DNA of 64,000 nt from Luzula sylvatica (GCA_946800325.1 OX326957.1:49285307-49349306); one strand, 5' to 3'. Counted from the first letter of the stretch, positions 24,206-37,617 are shown. Made by a program: numbers and translations. Notes: generated from the sequence alone by a model not told the origin.

Positions 24206-26503
24206 ACTTTCACGTGCCCGTTTGGTACCTTCGCGTACCGACGCATGCCATTCGGCCTATGTAATGCTCCGGGTACTTTCCAAAGGTGTATGCTTTCTAT
24301 TTTCTCCGATTATATTTCCAAATTTATAGAAGTTTTTATGGATGACTTTTCGGTGTTTGGTGACTCATTTGAATCATGTTTACGCCACTTGTCACAAATA
24401 CTCGAAAAGTGCATCGAAGCTAACCTTGTTTTGAACTATGAGAAATGCCACTTCATGGTGAGCAATGGAATTGTACTAGGTCATTTAATCTCGGAGAAAG
24501 GAATGGAAGTCGACAAGGCGAAAATCGACGGAATCAAGACGCTTCCGTATCCAAAGACGGTGAAAGATGTGCGATCCTTTCTCGGCCATGCGGGATTCTA
24601 TAGGCGCTTCATCAAAGACTTCTCGAAAATCTCGCAACCGATGTGCCAACTTCTCCAAAAATACGCAAAATTCGAGTTCAATGCAAAGTGCAAGGAGGCT
24701 TTCGACAATCTCAAGGAAAGGCTTTGCTCCGCGCCAATCATCAAGTCGCCAAATTGGGAGCTACCATTCGAGATAATGTGTGACGCAAGCGACACAAGTG
24801 TGGGGGCGGTACTTGGCCAAAGAGAAGGAAAAGACCCCCACGTCATCGCGTACGCCTCGAGGTCTCTCGACAATGCCCAACGAAATTACACCACCACCGA
24901 AAATGAACTCCTCGCAATTGTGTTTGCATTGGAGAAATTTCGTTCTTATCTTTTAGGTACGAAGGTGATAATCTTCTCAGACCACGGCGCATTGAGACAT
25001 TTGATGAAGAAAAAGGAGTGCAAACCGAGATTGCTCCGATGGATCCTTTTGCTTCAAGAATTCGACCTCGAGATCAAGGACAAAAAGGGATGCGAGAATC
25101 TCGTGGCGGATCATTTGAGTCGGCTTCCATTGAAGATCGAAGATCTCGTTTCGATTCGCGAGGAATTCCCCGAGGAACACGTTCTCGCGGCCCAAGTCGA
25201 AGCACCATGGTACGCCGACCTTGCAAACTACATCGTCACGAAGAAATTTCCCCCGAGCTTCTCCAAGGCACAACGCGACAAGATGAAAAATAACGCGCGA
25301 TTCTACGTTTGGGAAGACCCGATCTTATTCCGAATTTGCACCGATCAAGTAATTCGAAAATGTGTGCACCAAAGTGAGGTACAATCTATTCTTTCTTTTT
25401 GTCATACATTACAATGCGGTGGACATTTCGGTATCGCACGTACCACACACAAGGTACAAGAATGTGGATTTTATTGGCCAACCTTGCATAAAGACGTTGC
25501 GAACTTTGTGAAAGGTTGTGGAAATTGCCAAAAGACGGGGAACTTGAGCCGTAGAAATCAAATGCCCCTCAATTCAATCTATGTGTGTGAACCATTCGAT
25601 GTTTGGGGCATTGATTTCATGGGCCCGTTTCCATCGTCTTTTGGCTATACTTATATCTTGTTGTGTGTAGATTACGTGACAAAATGGGTGGAGGCGGTAC
25701 CAACCAAGCATGCGGATTCGAAAACGGTGGTGGACTTTTTGAAGAAGAATATCTTTCAACGATTCGGCATACCAAGAGTTCTTATAAGCGATCGAGGCTC
25801 CCATTTTTGCAATCGATATCTCCAAAGCCTCCTCGAGAAATACCATGTGAGCCATCGAACCTCAACCGCGTATCATCCTCAAACAAACGGCCAAGCGGAG
25901 GTTTCAAACCGCGAGATCAAATCCATTCTAGAGAAGGTAGTGAACCCGAATCGAAAGGATTGGAGTACTCGACTCGGCGACGCACTATGGGCATACCGTA
26001 CCGCTTTCAAAACGCCAATAGGTATGACTCCTTTCAAGCTCGTGTACGGCAAATCGTGCCACTTACCGGTCGAGTTAGAGCACAAGGCCTTTTGGGCGAT
26101 CAAGCAATTTACCCTCGACTACCCAAAGGACGCATCGGCGCGTAAGCTCCAATTACTCGAGCTAGAAGAATTCCGGCAAGAGGCCTACGACAATTCGAGC
26201 TTGTGCAAGGCAAAGGCCAAAAGATTTCATGACCGAATGATTCAAAAGAAAGATTTTCATGTGGGGGAAAGAGTGTTGTTATTCAACTCTCGTCTCAAAC
26301 TTTTCCCCGGGAAACTTCGGTCCCGATGGATCGGCCCTTTTGTGGTCACCAATGTAACTACATTTGGGGTTGTCGAAATTCGAAGCGAGGAAACGAACAA
26401 AACGTTCAAGGTAAACGCCCATCGACTCAAGCACTACCATGCAAACTTCGAAACCGGGTGGATGGAGGAGCAAGCTCTAGAACCCGACGACACCTCACAA
26501 TGA
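24206..26503 (+). CDS. Athila/Tat-type gypsy pol fragment: reverse transcriptase, RNase H, integrase (5' truncated)
   Basis: A long open frame of a gypsy polyprotein, truncated within reverse transcriptase. Homology starts near 24206 in [20 protein letters not shown]; an ATG occurs at 24245. In order: the RT catalytic box [21 protein letters not shown], RNase H ([26 protein letters not shown]), an integrase zinc-finger segment ending CGNCQKTG, core motifs [12 protein letters not shown] and [10 protein letters not shown], the Glu-bearing [17 protein letters not shown], and a C-terminal [11 protein letters not shown]. No chromodomain follows, which fits Athila/Tat rather than chromoviruses. No internal stop is seen in about 750 codons, so the fragment is young or recently moved. 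Gag, protease and the first half of RT are gone, so it cannot act alone. Confidence 0.9.
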   Translation, partial: TFTCPFGTFAYRRMPFGLCNAPGTFQRCMLSIFSDYISKFIEVFMDDFSVFGDSFESCLRHLSQILEKCIEANLVLNYEKCHFMVSNGIVLGHLISEKGMEVDKAKIDGIKTLPYPKTVKDVRSFLGHAGFYRRFIKDFSKISQPMCQLLQKYAKFEFNAKCKEAFDNLKERLCSAPIIKSPNWELPFEIMCDASDTSVGAVLGQREGKDPHVIAYASRSLDNAQRNYTTTENELLAIVFALEKFRSYLLGTKVIIFSDHGALRHLMKKKECKPRLLRWILLLQEFDLEIKDKKGCENLVADHLSRLPLKIEDLVSIREEFPEEHVLAAQVEAPWYADLANYIVTKKFPPSFSKAQRDKMKNNARFYVWEDPILFRICTDQVIRKCVHQSEVQSILSFCHTLQCGGHFGIARTTHKVQECGFYWPTLHKDVANFVKGCGNCQKTGNLSRRNQMPLNSIYVCEPFDVWGIDFMGPFPSSFGYTYILLCVDYVTKWVEAVPTKHADSKTVVDFLKKNIFQRFGIPRVLISDRGSHFCNRYLQSLLEKYHVSHRTSTAYHPQTNGQAEVSNREIKSILEKVVNPNRKDWSTRLGDALWAYRTAFKTPIGMTPFKLVYGKSCHLPVELEHKAFWAIKQFTLDYPKDASARKLQLLELEEFRQEAYDNSSLCKAKAKRFHDRMIQKKDFHVGERVLLFNSRLKLFPGKLRSRWIGPFVVTNVTTFGVVEIRSEETNKTFKVNAHRLKHYHANFETGWMEEQALEPDDTSQ

Positions 26504-28452
26504 TGAGCTCGGCCAAGTCGAGCTCAAGACGTTAAACAAGAGCGCTAGCGAGGGAGGCACGCCCACGCATCAAAGGTTGTATCTCTCTATTATCCCTCTT
26601 TTTGGAATTTTCGATTTTTTATACTTGAGGACAAGTAATCTCTAAGTGTGGGAGGGTAACATACAATCTTTGACCTGTATGAGCCCAATTAAAAATTTAA
26701 AAATCAGGAAAAATTGAAATTTTTTGATCTGGCCTGCAACTCCGTTGTAACGGACCTCAATGTCCGTTATAACGGACTGTACAGAAATTTAAAAATTTGA
26801 CTGGCGCCAAGAATTCCGTTGTAACGGAAGAGAATTGCGTTATAACGGAGTGAAAATACCGTTGCAACGGACATGAAAAACACAGGAAATTGCATTGCAG
26901 CGGTAAATTCCCAAAATTTGCCAGAACTATGTACGTTGTAACGGACCTCAATGTCCGTTACAACGGACTTACTCAGAATTTTTCAACATAAGCTACGGAT
27001 AGTTCTCCGTTATAACGCAGTTAGTACGTTGTAATGGACCTCCATGTCCGTTGTAACGGACTTTAATTGCGTTATAACGGAATAGTTTCTGGCAAGTTTT
27101 TTCTTTTAATTAAAATTTTTGAATATTTAACATTATTTTTGAACCCTGAGCATCAATGATAAATAAGTCAAGCAATAAATGCATAAAAAGATTTTTCTCC
27201 ACTTCATTGAATTACAATTGTTGGTTTTTAAACGAATTTTCACCGAACCATTTCTACTCTCAAAATTATAATTTTACATAATATTTGAAGAATTGTGGTT
27301 GAAATCTTTAAGAGATTCTTTCGGGGATTCAAGCCCTAATCAATATTTTCACAAATTAATGAGTTTTTGACAATTTGATCGATCCTCGTTTTACATGACA
27401 CACCATTTTCAATAAATAAACCCATTTTGAACTTGGAATTTCTAAAAAGTTTTGTTTGAACCAATTTAGTAAGTTTTGTTTGAGTCCTAAAAATTGACCA
27501 ATTGCACTTAAAGAGCTCGATCGTTTATGGGGATTCGAAATTACACTAACGGGAACCAATTTGCGCTCAAAGCTTGATTCGATGAGCTCATGCACCTTGA
27601 TTAAGTAATGAGTGGTGTGAGTCATGACCACTTGTTGGCTAAAGGGGTGCATGAGTCGTAGTAAACCAAAGTAGCCGGTTCTTGGTGTGAGTCATGACCA
27701 AGAGTCGATGCGAAAAAGTTTTCTACAATCTCGGATTAAAGCGCTTTCGATTGTCGAGTCCGTGCGATTGATTAAGTAATGAGTGGTGTGAGTCATGACC
27801 ACTTGTTGGCTAAAGATTGCACGGATCCATGGGGTTTTACTAAGTAATGAGTGGTGTGAGTCATGACCACTTGTTATCCCAAATGACACACATGGGGACC
27901 ATCGAAAGCAATAACGAACAAAAGAAAAGAAATAAAAAAGAATAAAAGAAAAGAAATAAAAAGAATAAAAAGGAAAGAAAAAGAGTTAAAAAATCGAGCG
28001 CAAATTGGGAAAATTTAGTAGAAATCGAAGATGAACCAAGTACTAACGCACCGAACGGTTTAAAAGTGACAAATTACATTTAAAGAAATGATTTTTTTTG
28101 CAAAACGGAAAAATTGGTTTTCACTAATGCTTTTTCATGATAATCCTTGTGAATAGTGGAGTGAAAAGAGTTGAATGATGGTGTTTAATCATCTTTTTCG
28201 GTTGAGATCATTTGCTCTATTAAACTCTTCGAATTTGTGAAATTTATTGAAATAGATTCTAAATTTGATCAAACTATATTTCTCTCAAATATTAGTAATC
28301 ATGATGAAATAAGAGTACCCCAATTTGCTTTGTGAAACTAGTTTTTGAACCAACAATATAACTTCAACAAAATCTTATGCAATTCTCTCTTATGTTTGAC
28401 TTTTATACTCTAATTGATCGAGGACGATCAAGGATTTAAGTGTGGGGGTATT
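26504..28452 (+). other. Athila-like 3' non-coding region with palindrome array and purine tract
   Basis: About 1.95 kb between the pol stop and the 3' LTR. It contains the phrases GAGGACAAGTAATCT and AAGTGTGGGAGGG soon after pol, and again GAGGACGATCAAGG plus AAGTGTGGGGGTATTT just before the LTR; the latter serves as polypurine tract (about 28438-28452). A palindrome array lies at 26741-27090. A motif ATGAGTGGTGTGAGTCATGACCACTTGTT occurs three times between 27600 and 27880 (in full near 27607, 27779 and 27848), and its core GGTGTGAGTCATGACCA once more near 27682. No long frame is present; any envelope-like ORF is missing or decayed. Confidence 0.7.
26741..27090. repeat. Array of CCGTTRTAACGG palindromes in the Athila-like 3' region
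   Basis: About 12 copies of the form TCCGTTGTAACGGA, TGCGTTATAACGGA or TACGTTGTAACGGA. Several are paired with an 8-base spacer such as CCTCAATG. It is the same motif family as in the copia-2 leader. Confidence 0.9.
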
Positions 28453-28911
28453 TGATGTGAGGCAAATAAAGCACAAATTTAATGCTTAATTTGGGGATTT
28501 TAGCCCTTGTGAAGAACAATTCTATATACTTTATTAATCATATTTGAGATAACATGAATATTTCTTCACTAAGTGTGTTTTATTGCTTAATCACAGGAAT
28601 TAGAAGGAATTTCTGGGAATTTGGAGACTGTAGTTGTCGCTAACACGTCAAGAGGAGTGAAAACGATATATTACACCGATATATTCGGTACATGAATGAG
28701 ACGGGAGGCAAACAATTATCATGATAGAAACTTACACAAAAGTCTACACGAAAACCACTCAATCGTTAGCCCTTATCCTGCCCACCTACCTTTGGTGGGA
28801 ATTACCTCCTTACCCCCAATCCTCTCCACCAACTCGTGGCCAATAAGAAGACTCCATGAGTGCTATAAATATGACCACAAGGGCCACGAGTTTGGGACGC
28901 TCTTTTACGCC

Positions 28912-28914
<3 letters not shown>

Positions 28915-28962
<48 letters not shown>
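28915..28962. repeat. (CT)n microsatellite in the Athila-like LTR
   Basis: A pure CT run of about 48 bases lies in the transcribed part of the LTR, downstream of the TATA-like box. The solo LTR at 3184 and the reversed LTR at 17915 carry shorter CT runs at the same place. Confidence 0.95.
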
Positions 28963-28966
<4 letters not shown>

Positions 28967-29598
28967 TTAAGCAAGTCCAAGAACTTTCAAGAACACGCAA
29001 GATTTGCAACTACGAACGATAATTTTCTAAAATCGATCACCGAATAGAAGCTCACTTCATTCGGTGAATCGGTTTACACTTCGACGAAGATCGAGTTGCG
29101 AGGATTGAGGTGGAGCTTTCTTCATCCGAATCCACGCAAGCAAGGAGTCAAGCATTCTATATTCCACTCGGGAGCCTTCTTCCAATTGGACTTCTTGCAA
29201 TCTCGAGTTCACTCAACCGGTACGAAGCTCTCTTCTATTGGCGGGTGAATTGGTACGAAAGGAACGTGTTGTGCGAGTTGCCTAGCTCACTAGCATCTCA
29301 AAACAACAAGGAAGGCATCCAAGACGAGACTCGGAGCTCACTTCATCTCTCTAGGTGTTTTCTTTCCTTTCTTGTAATTCTTGTAGTTTAAAATTTGAAT
29401 TGAATTTGTGTAAAGAATTCTTGGTTAAATGAATCTTTAGTTCTTGTTTACGTGAATCGAATATTTGTTGGTGTTTTTACTTGATCTTTTGTTTTTAATT
29501 TCTGCCTTGAACTTAGTTAAATCTCTATTCATTCAATCTCAAAACAAACCTTTAATTCAACTCTCAAATCAAATCTCAAACCAGAAATCCAGAACTAC

Positions 29599-29941
29599 TT
29601 CCGTTATAACGGAATTTGAACTGCGTTACAACGGACTTGACGGTTTGTACCTGATTTTCAGTCTGTTGATACTCCGTTGTAACGCAACTTAACTCCGTTG
29701 TAACGGACCAGTGAGAAAATTCATTCAACAGCACTCACACTAGTGCGTTGTAACAGACAAGTTAGTACGTTGTAACGAATCAACCAATCCGTTATAACGC
29801 TACCTCTGTCCGTTGTAACGGACTACCTTTTTCCGTTATAACGGACTTTTCTCCGTTGTAACGGACGTTCATATCAATCTCTACGTTAGACATAACCCTA
29901 ATGTCCGTTGTAACAGAACTTAATTGCGTTGTAACGGACTA
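29599..29941. repeat. Array of CCGTTRTAACGG palindromes inside the Athila-like LTR
   Basis: About 12 copies, with half-site variants TCCGTT, TGCGTT and TACGTT. The solo LTR at 3184-4698 lacks this array, so it is specific to this subfamily. Confidence 0.9.
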
Positions 29942-30118
29942 CCTTCTGTGATTCATTCTTAGTTAACTCTCATCTAGTTTCGATTAAAATTTGACGCACT
30001 CTCTCCTCGTGGAACGAATCTTTCATATTTTCCATTATACACACATATTTCCAACTTGTTGGTTGAATCGGGTTTTCGAATACAACGATAATTTTACACT
30101 CCAAAAACCCGTTCATCA

Positions 30119-30967
30119 TCCCATACCACACGTCTCCCACCGTCTTGACACACCTCCGGTTGTCTTCGTGCGTCCCATGCCCACACTCTTCCACAGCCGA
30201 CAGTTTTGCTTCTTCGGTTTGATCACAATCGAAGAGCCACAAGTGTCTCTCTCCTACCCGTATCCACCGTGAGTCGTAAGACCTCGGTCGCGGGTGCAAC
30301 TACCTAAACGAAGCACCAGCGAACTTGCTCGATCGTATTGATTCTCTAAACCGAGAAAAATTGTTTTTCATGTTTCTCTCTTTTCGCATCCTTTCACTCT
30401 CTGAAAGAAGGCTCTCAATATTCTGGATAATTCTATTAATTCAACAGATTGAACTGAATAGAGGAGAGAGAAATATCCTATTTATATCACATAGGATAAG
30501 GATGGGCCAAAAGACATGTATATCCAATATACATCCTTTCACACAGAAAACTGCACACACCCTTTTAGTATTCTGTCGAAACGAAAATATTAAATCATTC
30601 CAACCGGCTTCAAACCTTCACGAACGTTGTAGATAATTTTATTATATTTCCAACCCAATTTTTCCTGGCCCAATTGGAGTTCGGATGCGAAAGTTACGGA
30701 CATTTTACTAACTGTATGTGAAACTGTCGCACCCTTTCGGTATTCCATTAAAACGACTCTGATACTTTGTTCAAATGAAAACTATTTCTACATGAAAGTT
30801 CTAGATAATCTTATTATCTATCTAACCCAATTTGAACTATTCAAATTGGATTTTCCCACTGAAAGTTATGCCAGTTTTACTAAAAATGTTTCTTATGCCA
30901 ACGAACGAGTACGTTCGTTTATCCTTGTGTACACTTTTACGGTTGATCCGAAAATGTATTTCTTTCA
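30119..30967 (-). mobile_element. Element E, right LTR (5' LTR), outer end intact
   Basis: This corresponds to E left LTR from about 23417 onward and ends TTTCTTTCA at 30967. It is followed by GGTAA (30968-30972), the partner of 23258-23262. The first part of the LTR is missing because the deletion that removed the E interior and the 5' half of Athila ended inside the Athila element. A minus-strand TATA-like ATATAAATAGG lies near 30478. Confidence 0.8.
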
Positions 30968-31447
30968 GGTAAAGGCAAGGTGTTGCCCAAACCAAGGAAT
31001 AAAAAATATGAAGAGACCACTTGTTTCCATTGTTATAAGGATGACCGTTGGAAAAGAATCTGCCCACTTTACTTAGAAGAAGTAAAGAAGAAGAAAGCAG
31101 TTTCAGCAAGTACCTCAGGTATTGAAATTAATTTATCTACTTTGTCAAAATAGGTATTAGATACCGGATGTGGTACTCATATATGTAGAGATGCGCAGGC
31201 ACTACAAAGTAGAAGAAAATTAGCTAAAGGTGAAGTGGACCTACGCATGGGAAATGGAGAAAGAGTTGTTGCATTGGCCATAGGAAATTATCACTTAACT
31301 AAACCTAATGGATTTGTATTAGAATTGAACAATTATTGTTATGTACCTGTTATGAATAGGAATATTATTTCTATTTCGAGCTTAGCTAGGGATTGTTACA
31401 AATTTATTATAGAAGATAATAATTGTACTCTCTGTAAAGGAGAAATT
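30968..31447 (+). pseudogene. Copia D gag-pol fragment, right part
   Basis: The D frame resumes exactly after the GGTAA duplication. It shows a zinc knuckle CFHCYKDDRWKRIC in which the usual His is Arg, a TAG in place of a Trp codon near 31151-31153, then a protease LDTGCGTHICRD and the region leading to integrase (VDLRMGNGERV, YVPVMNRNIISISSLA). It is cut at 31447/31448 by the LTR of copia C. The rest of D was not found. Confidence 0.8.
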
Positions 31448-32481
31448 TGTTGGGAAATATCCTCGACCCCGGGCCCGCGCAGCGGAATGAAGGCCCGGTC
31501 CGATTCCCCGATTTCCGAGATCACGCCACGACTTCGAGGGTACGATGCGATTAGAAGGATAGATCTATACCAGTGCCAAATTGATGGCACACGAAGGGTT
31601 GATCGCCGCCTTCTATCTCATGTCACGTTGGTGACAATCCGCGCGTCCCACACCACGCGTCTTCGACCACTCGTTCATTACGCCAGTTCACTCGACTTCG
31701 TCCTCGTGTATCCAAGCGTTTCTATCGTCTTTCTTACTCGAGTCGATCACAATCGAAGAGTCACAAACGTCACTCCTCTACTTGTATCCACGGTGATTCG
31801 TAAGACGCCGGTCGCGGATGCACCTGCCTAGACGATGCACCGGCGAAATTGCTCGATCTAATCGATTCTTTATTACTCGAGAAACTCCTTTCTCGATTTC
31901 TCTCTCTTCGTACCTTTTCACTCACGAAAGATCAAATCTGAATTTGCTCTTTTTCTTGTGTATTTGGCAAAATAATTCTGATTGAATTGCTTAGTCAGGA
32001 GAGAGAAAATATCCTATTTGTATCTAATAGGATCAGGATTAGCCAAAAGGCATGTATATCCAATATACATCATTTCACACAGAATACTGCATGAACCTGG
32101 TCAGTATTCTGTCCAGAAGAAATTGATAAATATCTCTGACAGAACATCACCCAACATGAAAGTTGTAGATAATCTTATTATCTACACAACCCAATTTGGC
32201 CCAGCCATATTGGAGTTCGTATGCAAAAGTTATGACTGTTTTACTAACTGTATGTCATACTGTTGCACCCTTTCGGTATTTCACATAAACGACACTTATA
32301 CTTCGTTCATATGAAATATATTTCTTCATGAAGGTTGTAGATAATCTTATTATCTATCTAACCCAATTTGAACCATTCAAATCGGATTTTCCCACTGACA
32401 GTTATGGCCACGAATGTACGACTACATTCGTTTATCCTTGTGTACACTTTTACGGTTGATCCTGAAACTGTATTTCCTTCA
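31448..32481 (-). mobile_element. 3' LTR of copia C
   Basis: In plus orientation it runs from TGTTGGGAAATATCC to TTTCCTTCA, about 1034 bp. It resembles the LTRs of A and copia-2. The TATA-like box seen in those is changed here (minus strand ATACAAATAGG near 32014). The next bases at 32482 are the reverse of a purine tract, so this is the 3' LTR of a minus-strand element. Confidence 0.8.
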
Positions 32482-32496
32482 GTCTCCCACTCAATT
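32482..32496 (-). other. Polypurine tract of copia C
   Basis: The minus strand reads GAAATTGAGTGGGAGAC immediately before the LTR terminus TGAAGG. This fits the GAGTGGGAGA tract common in plant copia elements. Confidence 0.8.
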
Positions 32497-35400
32497 TCAG
32501 ATCTACCTAAAAGGTACTCATGCATATCCAATATGCACGATTTTAGAGAATATAGCTCGCGTATCAAATACCAAGCTATGCACATCCAATGTGCCGATTT
32601 TATGATCAAGCCCGACTTAGTACGACTCGTTGTGTGACCATGTAGGTTCGACTTAACGATGGCAGTAGGTTGTTTCCAATGCCTACAAGCTCATGAGCGG
32701 GATCTAGTCACTCCATCATAGCTACCCATGTTAAACGAATAATGATTGTGATCAGTGTGCCTATCTCGAATAGCGGTTACTAGTTCTCTTGTTTGCGATA
32801 TCCGTTAATCAAAAGGCATAGTTATAGTCATCCTTATAATTTGATTAACTACACTTATTCCCCGATTCCGAGTTGATTTAACAAATTTCAATCGATATTA
32901 ACCATTAATATCATTGACTCTGGCCAGAGATTTCGTTAATCGACTCATCGAGCGGCGCCTAAGAGATATCTCTTCCTTTCGGAATAAACAATTCCTATCT
33001 TGGAGACTCACATTGAATTCCGTGTTTCGGACAATACCCAATGATGACCCTTTTAACTCCCTGTTACGGTGAGCGTAAGATCATATCAAAGCATTGTGTT
33101 ATGCACGTAACGCAATCAATGATCCCCTCAGGTATGAAGAACCTAAAACCCCATCCGTCGCAAGTCCATCTATAATGACTAAACCATGTCATGGTCTCGC
33201 GGCTTCGGTCATATCCAATACATGTAACCTAACATATATCAACATTCCCGATTCGACAAGCACCTTGTCCCATGATTAGCAAAACATAATCATCTCCTCG
33301 GCAAACGTACTAGTGTACACGCCCAGTCTATTATCCAATAATAGAAATGCTTCTCTCTTAAGCAAGCTGATCCGCGACTAGGGATGTTTAGAAATGACAC
33401 TTTAAGTCTGACGGTTTTGCTGCACATGGTCCTCAACCATGTCGACGTCCACACAAGTTCAAATCAAGGTTCATGTAACAATCATATTACACAACCCAGC
33501 ACACAGTTTTCATATAAGGTGAATGCATATTAATTTAAGTAAACAAAAATTTTAAAAAGGATGCATTCATATGGACTAAGTATTTGGGTGATACAACGTT
33601 TACCTATGGGTATCTCCATACCCATAACCTGCGAGGACTATCGTATTAGATAACTACACTCTACTTTCTTCCTCCTCTAGGTATCTCCATACCCATAGTC
33701 ATTGCATGACAGTCACGCGCGACTAGAGAGAGCGGTTTTGTAAACGGGTCCGCATGTTCCCGCTAGTGTTAATCATCATCAGGATTGGAACATTTCCAAT
33801 ACCTACGATCACATCTTTTCACAAAATTTCATGGATCAAATGACATTCTCTGAGTATTGGCTAGAAGTGGTTGTGACCTCGGCATTTTTGGCTTGTACTA
33901 TTGCGTCTCACGCAATAAACAACCATAAATCCGATAACTCGTGACTACTAGAGTTTGGTCATGTATCCTTGATCCATACCACTTCCTTTTGCGATTAATA
34001 ACCGCAATATACTCGCCTCCGTAAATAGAATCATAAACTATTGGTCTTGTGGAACCTTTCCACATAACCGTGTTTTCATTTAAGCAAAACATGTACACAC
34101 TTTGTGATCGAAAGTCGTGCTACATATTTGGACGTGCTTAATCTTTGGAAACTGTTGTTTGTTATAACTCTTTATAACCAACACGTCCTCCACACCATTA
34201 TAGATAATTAATCCTGAATTCTTTCGCAAAGTATTCAAGGATAAACTTCACCTCTATCAATACAAATCCCGATGGGTTTAAATATACATAACCATTATGT
34301 ATATATTTGTATAACCATTATACATTCACAAGAGTTAGTCTCATGTAATCGAATTACATTCAAACTCATGTGATTCCCATGAATTTTATTGACGGTGAAC
34401 TAGACGCTATATTTGTATGACAGATAGCCATATACATATCATGACAGATATAATAGATCCTAACATCAAATGTAAGGCATCATATTATTACTTTTCGCGC
34501 TGCTTGATGTCTCACATCGAGCCGTTGAAAATTTCTGCCATTTGACATTTTGATTTAACTCCTCCAAGGAGTTTACATGTTGAAAACCATTTTCAACAAT
34601 ATGTCGATATATGTGCTATAACATAGAACGAGGAACTTCTTAGATCTATCCTATAGATCTTCACGCTTAATTCATAAGCGGTCTCGTCTAAATCCTTTGT
34701 CGTTACAAGAAATATAACGCAGCTCCCACTAACCTTCATGTGTACACAAAGTTTCCATTCGTTTCGACAATTTTATAACAGTTTATCATTTTGTCAAAAC
34801 GAATATTCCAATTCCGAGAAGCTTTCTCTAATCCATCATATGGATCGTTAAAGCGTGCATATCTTATCCCCAATTCTTATGAATCGACAAAACCGTAAGG
34901 TTGTGTCAAGTACACATCCTTTCATAAAATTTATGTCAAGAAATTCGGTTTTGACATCCATTTTGCCACATCACATAGTCATAATACGCGACCATGGCAA
35001 GCAGAATTTCGAGAATGGGAAAGCATGGCAACAAGCGAAAACGTTTCTTCATAGTCCGACTATGAATTGCATGAAACTTTTCGCAAAAAGCCTCGCTTTA
35101 CATATATGCGTATTCCTATCCATGCCGGTTCTTCATCTTGAAAAACCCACTCACATTTCACGGGTCTAACCCAGAAAGTAATGAAATCAAGTTCTGAACT
35201 TGATAATTTACATGGATCGAATCTCCGATTTCATGACACCATGTCATGTGGAATCAACTTTTCATAGCATCCTTGTAGGATATCGAATCATCATATGATT
35301 TCGATCTATCATCATTAGCCTCGATAAATCCGTATTTACCGGCTTATGATATAGCCTACTTGATCTACGAAAAATTCCTTTGTGTGTTCGACTTGCGTTC

Positions 35401-37286
35401 ATCAACTCTTGATGAAGCCATGTCAACTTTCATCGGTACAATGTTCATTTTCAAATCACGAACTCTTTCGAGATTTATTCTACTCCCACTAACCCGCATA
35501 GAGATAAATGGCACCAAGTTCCAAACTTGTGTGCATCTAGTCCTCCACCAAGAAGGCATCTCTTCGAGCCACGAAAATCTCATTTTCGTCGGGACGTTAG
35601 AATTAATACCCTTTAGTTTCCTTAAGGATAAACGAACAATTTTCAGATTTGGGATTAAGTTTAATCGAAACAAATTTCGAAATATACCCACATCCTCAAA
35701 TCTGTACAAATGACCACTTCGGAACCATTCCGATCCATATCTCATATGGCGTCTTTTGTACCGATTAGATGGTTTATGGTCCATATCTTATATGCAACCA
35801 TTCATTAGTGCCGTTGTCTCTAGGGCGTATCCCCAAAACATTTTTGGCAGATCCTATTGACTTATCTTTTATCGAACCATGTCCAACATGCGTTCATTTC
35901 CTCTTTTCGGACACATCTCAATGTTCCGAATAAAGGCAATCGTGAAACGATTCCACAATCATAAATGATCATCAATATTCATAACTCAAATATCGCCTCT
36001 TCGATCCTATCGAAAGGTTTAGCTCAAATACTCGCCTTCTCGATCCTATCGAAAAGCTTTGATTTTCTTGCTTAGTTGATTTCCTATTTCGTTTTTGAAA
36101 CTCTTTGAACCTTTCAAAAGTTTCCATTTCGGCATGCATTAAATAGATATTTTCATATCTACTTTAACCGTCCGTAAACGTAACAAAATACCGATAGCCT
36201 CCTCTTGCCTCGGAACTTATCGGAACATCATATGTAAATATAATTTCCAATAATTCGTTGGATCTTTCTCCAACCTTTGGAGAATGATGCCCTTTGTCGT
36301 CTTGCCTAATAAATAAGTATCGCATTAATCAATCGAATCTAATTCGAATGATTCTTGCAATCCATCATATGGAATCTAGATACGCGAATCTCGTTTATAT
36401 GGCCAAGACGGCAATGCCAAAAGAAGCAATCAACCTCTTGGTTTAATCCTCCTCGGATTTCACCATTCTTTGAGTCATTAGTTTGGACAACTATTTATCC
36501 GAACTCTCCATTTTGGAAAATATTTTTCCAAAATACCCTTAGACATACATTTCTTTCGATCCCGCTTTTGAATTACAAGGACATCCACGCATCTATATGC
36601 ATTGGATTCCTCGGATACTCCGAGCATCTCCAATTCAAATTTAATTCGCATCTCATGCAATTTCAGGATCGACTTATCTATCGAATGCATATGATATTCG
36701 GTCACGACGATCAAATCTCGTACCATCAACACACGAGTGTTAATCCAAGACCCATAAGGCGTCTCAAAATTAACCTACTCTTTGAGCCGCATTGAATCAT
36801 TCAACGCGCTCTAGCTCTTGAAACTATGTCATGAGCGCTGTGTTTTACTTTCATATACACCCGAATTCTCAAAACAATTTTGAGAATATGCGTCTATACA
36901 TGCCACCACAAGGCACGTAATATCGTTCGATTCCTTCTTAAAGTTTATCAAACCCGGCTTTCTCTAAAACCAATGCCTCGAGCCCCGAATCTACCATTTC
37001 CGTGTCCAACACGGTCCTTTAAGTCTAAGAACTATTCTTTGACTATCAAGGTTAATAACGGTAATTCCGGCCCAAAAGCCATCTATCATATCGATCCCAT
37101 CGATATATTTGGTGTTGCTTGAAAATATAATTCTTAACGGATGATGAAGATTAACTCCTAACCGTGCGTACTTAATCTATATGCTTATATGATGAATATA
37201 TGACAGTGTTATTTTATCGAATCGATAACCCTCATACCGATACGGGACTCCAAGTCCATAACACTCAAGACCCATATTTCCGTTCC

Positions 37287-37617
37287 TCCCACAAGTGACT
37301 TTAGCCTATCGGGTGGGATCTCGTTATTTAGGTAGGATTATATCCAATCGTATCCAATACGACTCTTGAACCTTTATAGGATTTCGGTGATGGATCATAT
37401 CCCATACAATCCCAGTTCCGTGTGTGCATCCTATCTATGCCCCGAACTCTAATCGGATTAGCTTGGACGGTTAAGTCACAACCATCTCCAACGTATCGTT
37501 CAAATAAGCTACTAGTGAGTCGACTTTAGCCTGTGCCTCACAAGTCCCGATTTAACGCTTGCCACCCTTTCGATGGTTACAATATCACGTGCCCGACTTT
37601 AGCCTAAACCCACGTGA
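37287..37617 (-). other. Three leader hairpins of copia C
   Basis: The stems are TCCCAC/GTGGGA (37287-37318), ACT-a-GTGAG with CTCAC-a-AGT (37511-37545) and TCACGTG/CACGTGA (37585-37617). All three loops carry GACTTTAGCC in place of the GACGAAGGCC of A and copia-2. Confidence 0.7.

Larger units (their letters stand above)
28453..30118 (+). mobile_element. 3' LTR of the Athila-like element
   Basis: This starts TGATGTGAGG after the purine tract and ends CCCGTTCATCA, so TGATG and CATCA mirror each other. A TATA-like GCTATAAATATG is near 28860, just before the (CT)n run. It also holds a second palindrome array (29599-29941). From 30119 the sequence is copia LTR (TCCCATACC), so the Athila element had inserted into the right LTR of E. 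Confidence 0.85.

Noticed and set aside
24567..26145. Secondary frames on both strands within the Athila-like pol
   Set aside because: Shadows of the true pol frame; they lack known motifs.
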